From positions 72,944-136,943 of the forward strand of contig JAYRSJ010000012.1 in the NCBI GenBank assembly GCA_041920215.1: a DNA stretch of 64,000 bases, read 5' to 3'. Shown one piece after another: positions 60,068 through 64,000 of this stretch. This DNA is from JAYRSJ01 sp041920215. Its GTDB lineage: Bacteria; Pseudomonadota; Gammaproteobacteria; Burkholderiales; Burkholderiaceae_C. Made by a program: the position numbers and the translations under genes. Each line of letters starts with the position of its first letter. The stretch's first letter is position 1. Under the pieces are notes generated by a model. The model saw only the letters and a program-made list of their open reading frames with translations, was not told the DNA's origin and did not search any database.

Positions 60068-60703
60068 TCAGAAACCCAGGCTGGCCAGCAGGTCGTCGAC
60101 CTCGCCCTGGTTGGCCACCACATCGGTGCGCCCCTCGGGGTTGACCACCGGACCTTGCAGGATGTTGGGGTCGACCTTCTCGCGCTGCTCGGGCGGCACC
60201 ACCTGCACCAGCAGCTTGACCAGGCTGTCTTCCAGATCGTTGGCCAGGGTCACGACCTTGGCGACCACCTGGCCGGTCAGGTCGTGAAAGTCCTGCGCCA
60301 TCATGATGTCGGTCAGGTGCTGGTCGATGTGCGAGGTCGACTGCTCGACCTCCTTGACGAAGTTGAAGACCGCGCCGGTGGCCACCGCCTTGACCGGATC
60401 GGCGGTGATGGCCTTGGCCATTTCGGCGGTCGCCGCCGAAATGCGGGCATGCTCGGCCTTGGCCTGATCCACCGAGTTCAGCACCTTGTTGGCGGCCTCG
60501 GCGGTCTTGTTGGCGATATAGGTCAGGCGGCTGCGGGCATCGGGCAGGCCGTCGGTGGCGGTCTGCAGCTTGGGCATCACGCCCAGCTGCTGCATGGTGT
60601 CATGCAGCACGCGGGTGATGGTGCCCAGCTGCTGGAACACCTCGGGCGAGACCATCAGAGGGTCGGAGCCGCTGCCCAGCTTTGCGAAATCGTCGGCTTT
60701 CAT
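60068..60703 (-). CDS. cheZ: CheY-P phosphatase CheZ
   Basis: A 211-residue protein starting MKADDFAKLGSGSDPLMVSP. The phosphatase motif has D141 and Q145 (MMAQDFHDLTGQVVAKVV). The C-terminal CheY-binding helix is GEVDDLLASLGF, as in E. coli. CheZ dephosphorylates CheY-P and ends the tumble signal. A longer TTG start five codons upstream is less likely; GAGGGAG precedes this ATG. It lies 11 bases after cheY. Confidence 0.95.
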   Translation of the reverse strand: MKADDFAKLGSGSDPLMVSPEVFQQLGTITRVLHDTMQQLGVMPKLQTATDGLPDARSRLTYIANKTAEAANKVLNSVDQAKAEHARISAATAEMAKAITADPVKAVATGAVFNFVKEVEQSTSHIDQHLTDIMMAQDFHDLTGQVVAKVVTLANDLEDSLVKLLVQVVPPEQREKVDPNILQGPVVNPEGRTDVVANQGEVDDLLASLGF

Positions 60704-60714
60704 GACCGTCTCCC

Positions 60715-61107
60715 TCAAGCGGCCGCAGCCAGTTTCTGCATGATTTTCTGGACTTTTTCTTCCAGCGTGGCCTTGGTGAAGGGCTTGACGATATAGCCGG
60801 CCGCACCGCTTTGCGCGGCCAGCACGATGTCTTCCTTGCGGGCTTCGGCGGTCACCATCAGCACCGGCAGATGCTTGAGGTTGGGATCTTCCTTGATGGC
60901 CTTGAGCAGTTCGAAGCCCGTCATATTGGGCATATTGATGTCGCTGACCACGAAATCGAACTTGGACTGCTTCAGCATGTTCAGCGCCTCGACGCCGTCC
61001 TCGGCCTCTTCGCAGTTGTTGTAGCCGATCTCCTTGAGCAGGCCACGCACGATGCGGCGCATGGTAGAGAAGTCGTCAACGACCAGAAATTTCATATCAG
61101 TGCTCAT
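60715..61107 (-). CDS. cheY: Chemotaxis response regulator CheY
   Basis: A 130-residue single receiver starting MSTDMKFLVVDDFSTMRRIV. It has D11/D12, phospho-accepting D56 (FVVSDINMPNMTG) and the switch lysine in GYIVKPF. Flagellar-motor CheY binds FliM to change rotation. The start is supported by GAGGAA upstream. It has its own FliA promoter at 61135-61161, overlapping the end of motB, so cheYZ can be transcribed apart from motAB. cheA, cheW and the other chemotaxis genes lie outside the window. Confidence 0.97.
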   Translation of the reverse strand: MSTDMKFLVVDDFSTMRRIVRGLLKEIGYNNCEEAEDGVEALNMLKQSKFDFVVSDINMPNMTGFELLKAIKEDPNLKHLPVLMVTAEARKEDIVLAAQSGAAGYIVKPFTKATLEEKVQKIMQKLAAAA

Positions 61108-61134
61108 GGCATTCCTCGCAGGGTCTAGAGAGGC

Positions 61135-61161
61135 TTATCGGCTGATGGTTTAAGGGCTTGA
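61135..61161 (-). promoter_or_regulatory. Sigma-28 (FliA) promoter of cheYZ
   Basis: Leftward TCAAG, 14 bases, then GCCGATAA, the best match in the window. It overlaps the last codons of motB (which ends at 61150) and lies about 28 bases before the cheY ATG. Confidence 0.82.
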
Positions 61162-62091
61162 GGCGGAACTGGCCGGTGTATCGGGTGCTGTTTGCGCGAG
61201 CTCTTCCTCATCGGGCTCGGGCAGGTTTTTCAGCACCGCATCCTCGGCATCGCGATTCATCACGATGATGCTGATGCGCCGGTTCACCGGACTCTGGGGG
61301 GCATTCTCGTCCAGCAGCTTGCTGGCCGCCAGCCCCTGCACCCTCAGCATGCGGGCCTCGGGCAGGCCGCCGGCAACAAGTTCACGCCGCGAGGCATTGG
61401 CGCGATCCGCCGAAAGCTCCCAGTTGCTGTAGCCACGATCCCCCCCGCTGAAGGGCAGCGCATCGGTATGCCCCTCCAGCGTCAGCCGGTTGGGCACCTC
61501 GGTCAGCACCGCGCCCAGTTCCTGCAGCAGTTCGCGCATATAGGGCTTCACCACCGCGCTGCCGCTGTCGAACATGGGGCGGTTGCCCTCGTCGACGATC
61601 TGTATGCGCAAGCCCTCGCGCGTCATGTCCAGCCGGATCTGGCCGCCCAGCGCCGCCAGGCGCGGGTTCTCGGCCAGCACCTCCTCGACCTTCTGCTTGA
61701 GCTCCTGCAGCCGCGTGCGCTCGGCACGGCGCTGCTCTTCCTTCAGCGCGCGCAGATTGATGGTGCTGCGCTTGGCCTCGACGTCGCCGCCCTTGACCTG
61801 GCCGGTCTGGCGGGTCAAGTCCTGACCCCCACCCTTGATCACATGCGAGGCATCGCCGGCGCCCGAGCCGCCGAACATCGCCACCTTCAGCGGCGAGGCG
61901 AAATAGTCGGCAATGCCCTTCTTGTCGCCCTCGGTGGTCGAGCCCAGCAGCCACATCAGCAGGAAGAAGGCCATCATCGCCGTCACGAAGTCCGCATAGG
62001 CGATCTTCCAGGCGCCGCCATGGGCGGCATGGCCGCCCTTCTTGACGCGCTTGATGATGATGGGTTGGAGCTTTTTCGCGTCGCCGGCCAT
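61150..62091 (-). CDS. motB: Flagellar stator protein MotB
   Basis: A 313-residue protein starting MAGDAKKLQPIIIKRVKKGG. The single transmembrane segment, AYADFVTAMMAFFLLMWLLG, contains the proton-binding aspartate D34. A periplasmic plug/linker and an OmpA-like peptidoglycan-binding domain follow (NRLTLEGHTDALPFSG and SADRANASRRELVAGG, then VNRRISIIVMNRD). The Ala/Pro-rich tail is extra. It forms the 5:2 stator with MotA. It lies three bases after motA. Confidence 0.97.
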   Translation of the reverse strand: MAGDAKKLQPIIIKRVKKGGHAAHGGAWKIAYADFVTAMMAFFLLMWLLGSTTEGDKKGIADYFASPLKVAMFGGSGAGDASHVIKGGGQDLTRQTGQVKGGDVEAKRSTINLRALKEEQRRAERTRLQELKQKVEEVLAENPRLAALGGQIRLDMTREGLRIQIVDEGNRPMFDSGSAVVKPYMRELLQELGAVLTEVPNRLTLEGHTDALPFSGGDRGYSNWELSADRANASRRELVAGGLPEARMLRVQGLAASKLLDENAPQSPVNRRISIIVMNRDAEDAVLKNLPEPDEEELAQTAPDTPASSASSP

Positions 62092-62094
62092 GAC

Positions 62095-62952
62095 TTACTT
62101 CTTCTTCACGTGGCCCTCAAGCTCGACGAAGGTCGGCCTCTCGGTAGAGTACAGCACCTTGCGACCGAACTCGATCGCCACCTGGGGCGCATAGCCCTGC
62201 ATGGAGGCGAGCAAGGTGGTCTTGATGCACTGCAACTCCTTGCCGGCCTCGTCCACCTTGGACTCCAGCAGTCCGGCCAAGGGCTCGGCAAAGGCGTAGG
62301 CCAGCAGAATGCCCAGAAAGGTGCCAACCAGGGCCGAACCGATCATGCCGCCCAGCACCGCCGGTGGCTGGCCGACCGAGCCCATGGTGTTGACCACGCC
62401 CAGCACGGCCGCCACGATGCCGAAGGCCGGCAGACCGCCGGCCAGGCGCTGGATGGCCTGCACCGCGGCGTGGGCCTCGTGGTGGTGGGTCTCGATTTCG
62501 CTGTCCATCAGCGACTCGATCTCGTGCGCATTCAGATTGCCGGAGACCATCATGCGCAGATAGTCGGTGATGAACTCGGCCACATGGTGATCGCTGCCCA
62601 CCGTCGGGTATTTCTTGAACAGCGGCGAGTTGTGCGGGTCCTCGACATCCTTCTCGATGGACATCAGGCCCTCCTTGCGGGCCTTCTGCAGGATGTCGTA
62701 GAGCAGGGCCAGCAACTCCATGTAGCGGGCCTTGGTGTACTTGCTGCCCTTGAAGCACTCGCCCAGCCCCTTCATCGTGGCCTTCATCACCTTGGGCGGA
62801 TTGGTGGCCAGCATCGCGCCGATGGCCGCACCGAAGATGGTGGTCATCTCGAAGGGCAGGGCCTTCAGCACCACGCCGATATTGCCACCGTGCGCGATGA
62901 AGACCCCGAAGATGCAGGCCATCGCCAACAGCCAACCGATGATTACAAACAT
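62095..62952 (-). CDS. motA: Flagellar stator protein MotA
   Basis: A 285-residue protein starting MFVIIGWLLAMACIFGVFIA. It has four membrane spans (e.g. GLPAFGIVAAVLGVVNTMGS and LVGTFLGILLAYAFAEPLAG) and a large cytoplasmic loop with charged residues after ATMKGLGECFKGSKYTKARY. MotA forms the torque-generating proton channel around MotB. A FliA promoter at 63022-63048 lies 70 bases upstream. Confidence 0.97.
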   Translation of the reverse strand: MFVIIGWLLAMACIFGVFIAHGGNIGVVLKALPFEMTTIFGAAIGAMLATNPPKVMKATMKGLGECFKGSKYTKARYMELLALLYDILQKARKEGLMSIEKDVEDPHNSPLFKKYPTVGSDHHVAEFITDYLRMMVSGNLNAHEIESLMDSEIETHHHEAHAAVQAIQRLAGGLPAFGIVAAVLGVVNTMGSVGQPPAVLGGMIGSALVGTFLGILLAYAFAEPLAGLLESKVDEAGKELQCIKTTLLASMQGYAPQVAIEFGRKVLYSTERPTFVELEGHVKKK

Positions 62953-63021
62953 GGATAAAGCCTGTGTTGCCCTGCCCCAAGCGACGCCAACCGCGCTTCG
63001 GCAGGCTTGCCGCTGTTCTCG

Positions 63022-63048
63022 ATATCGACCGGTAGGGCCAGGTCTTGA
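63022..63048 (-). promoter_or_regulatory. Sigma-28 (FliA) promoter of motAB
   Basis: Leftward TCAAG, 14 bases, then GTCGATAT, 70 bases before the motA ATG. Its GTCGATA element is the same as in the flgM promoter. Confidence 0.75.
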
Positions 63049-63114
63049 GTGTCAGGTCTTGCGCTGCAGGGCGCTCAGCGCATCAGGGACGCAAATACCC
63101 GACAAACAAGACCC

Positions 63115-63846
63115 TCAGATCTTATAGAGCCAGAGCCGGTGGCGGCGGCCCAGTTGCAGGCAATGCTGGGCGCCCTGCCCCGCCACCGCGAAGTCCAGGC
63201 TGGCCAGCCAACTGCCCGGCGCCATCTCGGCACGGGCCTTGCACCAGGCACGCTCCATCGACTCGGGCCGCTGAAACAGATAGACCATGGCCAGCCCCTG
63301 CCAGCGCTGCGCCCACATATCGCCGCGCCGCACCGTGGCGAACGCGCAGCGCCGGCGGGCCAGCCAGGCCAGTGGTCGACTCCATTCGATGCCTTCCAGG
63401 CGCGCCAGCGGATAGGCCCGATGCAGTTCGGCCAGCCCATGGCCCAGGCCGCAGCCCGCGTCCAGGATCCGGGCACCGGCCGGCAGCGGGGCCAGCGTGG
63501 CCAGCGCCTGCAGGGCGCCGCGCGGGGTGGGATACAGCGGCGCATCCGACCAGCTGCGATGCGGATAGGCCAGGGCGAGCAGCGCCAGCGGTAGCAGCCA
63601 GGCCCAGGCCGGCAGCGCCCAGCCGCTCAGCAACAGCGACAGCGGAAAACCCAGGGCCAGCATCAGGCGGCGCCAACGGCCGCTCTGGGTCAGGCTCAGG
63701 CCCAGGCCCAGCAGACCGGCCAGCAGCAGGGCCGCCCACGGCGGCGCGCCCAGGGCGGCCAGCGCCGCGAACACGGCCCAGCTCAAGCCCCAGGCCAAGA
63801 GGGCCGGCAGAGGCCAGCGCAGCAGGTGGCGGCTCGCGGCGAGCAC
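63115..63846 (-). CDS. Membrane-anchored class I SAM methyltransferase
   Basis: A 243-residue protein with a GTG start (MLAASRHLLRWPLPALLAWG). The first about 100 residues form several membrane segments, including AAVLLAG-like and WALPAWAWLLPLALLALAYP. From about residue 110 there is a soluble Rossmann methyltransferase domain with SAM motif I ILDAGCGLGHGLAEL and a following acidic ALEGIEWS. The substrate is unknown. It lies between flhC and motA, 162 bases before motA. No flagellin methylation motif can be inferred from the sequence, so a flagellar role is an inference from position. Confidence 0.82.
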   Translation of the reverse strand: MLAASRHLLRWPLPALLAWGLSWAVFAALAALGAPPWAALLLAGLLGLGLSLTQSGRWRRLMLALGFPLSLLLSGWALPAWAWLLPLALLALAYPHRSWSDAPLYPTPRGALQALATLAPLPAGARILDAGCGLGHGLAELHRAYPLARLEGIEWSRPLAWLARRRCAFATVRRGDMWAQRWQGLAMVYLFQRPESMERAWCKARAEMAPGSWLASLDFAVAGQGAQHCLQLGRRHRLWLYKI

Positions 63847-63873
63847 GACCCCGGAGTCCCGGCTCAGCTTCGA

Positions 63874-64000
63874 TCAATGCATCTGCAGGGCGCCGGCGGC
63901 GCGGCCCTTGCCCGCGCGGGCCGGCGGATTGCACATGCCGCACACATAGTGCCGCGCAATCTCGTGCGGATGCGTCACGAAATGACCGCCGCACTTGCTG
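63874..64000 (-). CDS. flhC: Flagellar master regulator FlhC, C-terminal end (cut by window edge)
   Basis: The last 42 residues read SKCGGHFVTHPHEIARHYVC then GMCNPPARAGKGRAAGALQM and a final H. This is the zinc-binding C-terminal tail of FlhC, with a CGG-x-F motif and a C-x-x-C-x-PPxRA motif. FlhC with FlhD forms the D4C2 activator of the early flagellar operons. The rest of the gene and flhD lie beyond base 64000. Its stop is 27 bases before the methyltransferase start. Confidence 0.88.
   Translation of the reverse strand, partial: SKCGGHFVTHPHEIARHYVCGMCNPPARAGKGRAAGALQMH

Overview
The window is GC-rich chromosomal DNA from a motile betaproteobacterium. The gene content fits Burkholderiales, most likely the Roseateles/Pelomonas/Rubrivivax group: an FlhC-type flagellar master regulator, the flgM-flgA/flgBCDEFGHIJKL and flhB-flhA-flhF-flhG-like-fliA arrangement, DUF3460 next to scpA, a minCDE cluster and -10 boxes of the form TAAAATCGC. 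The genus is an inference. I see no tRNA or rRNA gene, CRISPR array, insertion sequence or prophage.

The first 24 kb is housekeeping sequence: nadB (5' part), glnS, dbpA, a LysR regulator next to a methyltransferase, a SUI1/YciH-like gene with dusC, two metallopeptidases and a propeller-like unknown, a DUF502 membrane protein, a 2Fe-2S ferredoxin, a serine hydrolase, an acyltransferase with a VF530-type protein, minCDE, metG, a SulP transporter, DUF3460 with scpA, a LuxR-type response regulator, a MaoC-like protein and DUF1841. The 0.6 kb gap between minC and metG holds DnaA-box-like sequences.

From about 24.3 kb to the right edge the window is largely a flagellar and signalling island. flgA, flgM and a FlgN-like gene run leftward. 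flgBCDEFGHIJKL runs rightward and is followed closely by an HDOD protein, a very large multi-PAS HisKA_2 kinase and an ANTAR response regulator. Next come a divergent membrane kinase and a three-gene c-di-GMP phosphorelay: a hybrid kinase with receiver and HPt, a REC-PAS-GGDEF-EAL protein and a diguanylate cyclase. After two small unrelated genes, the leftward block from the right edge reads flhC (3' end), a membrane-anchored methyltransferase, motA, motB, cheY, cheZ, flhB, flhA, flhF, an flhG-like gene, fliA and a soluble chemoreceptor.

Four matches to a sigma-28 (FliA) promoter, T(A/C)AAG-N14-G(C/T)CGATA, lie upstream of flgM, motA, cheY and the hybrid kinase operon. They suggest that FliA, encoded here, drives the motor and chemotaxis genes and also the c-di-GMP phosphorelay. 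This would couple completion of the hook-basal body to second-messenger control. The flhG-like gene keeps the FlhF-activating DQAxxLR motif but lacks a Walker A P-loop.
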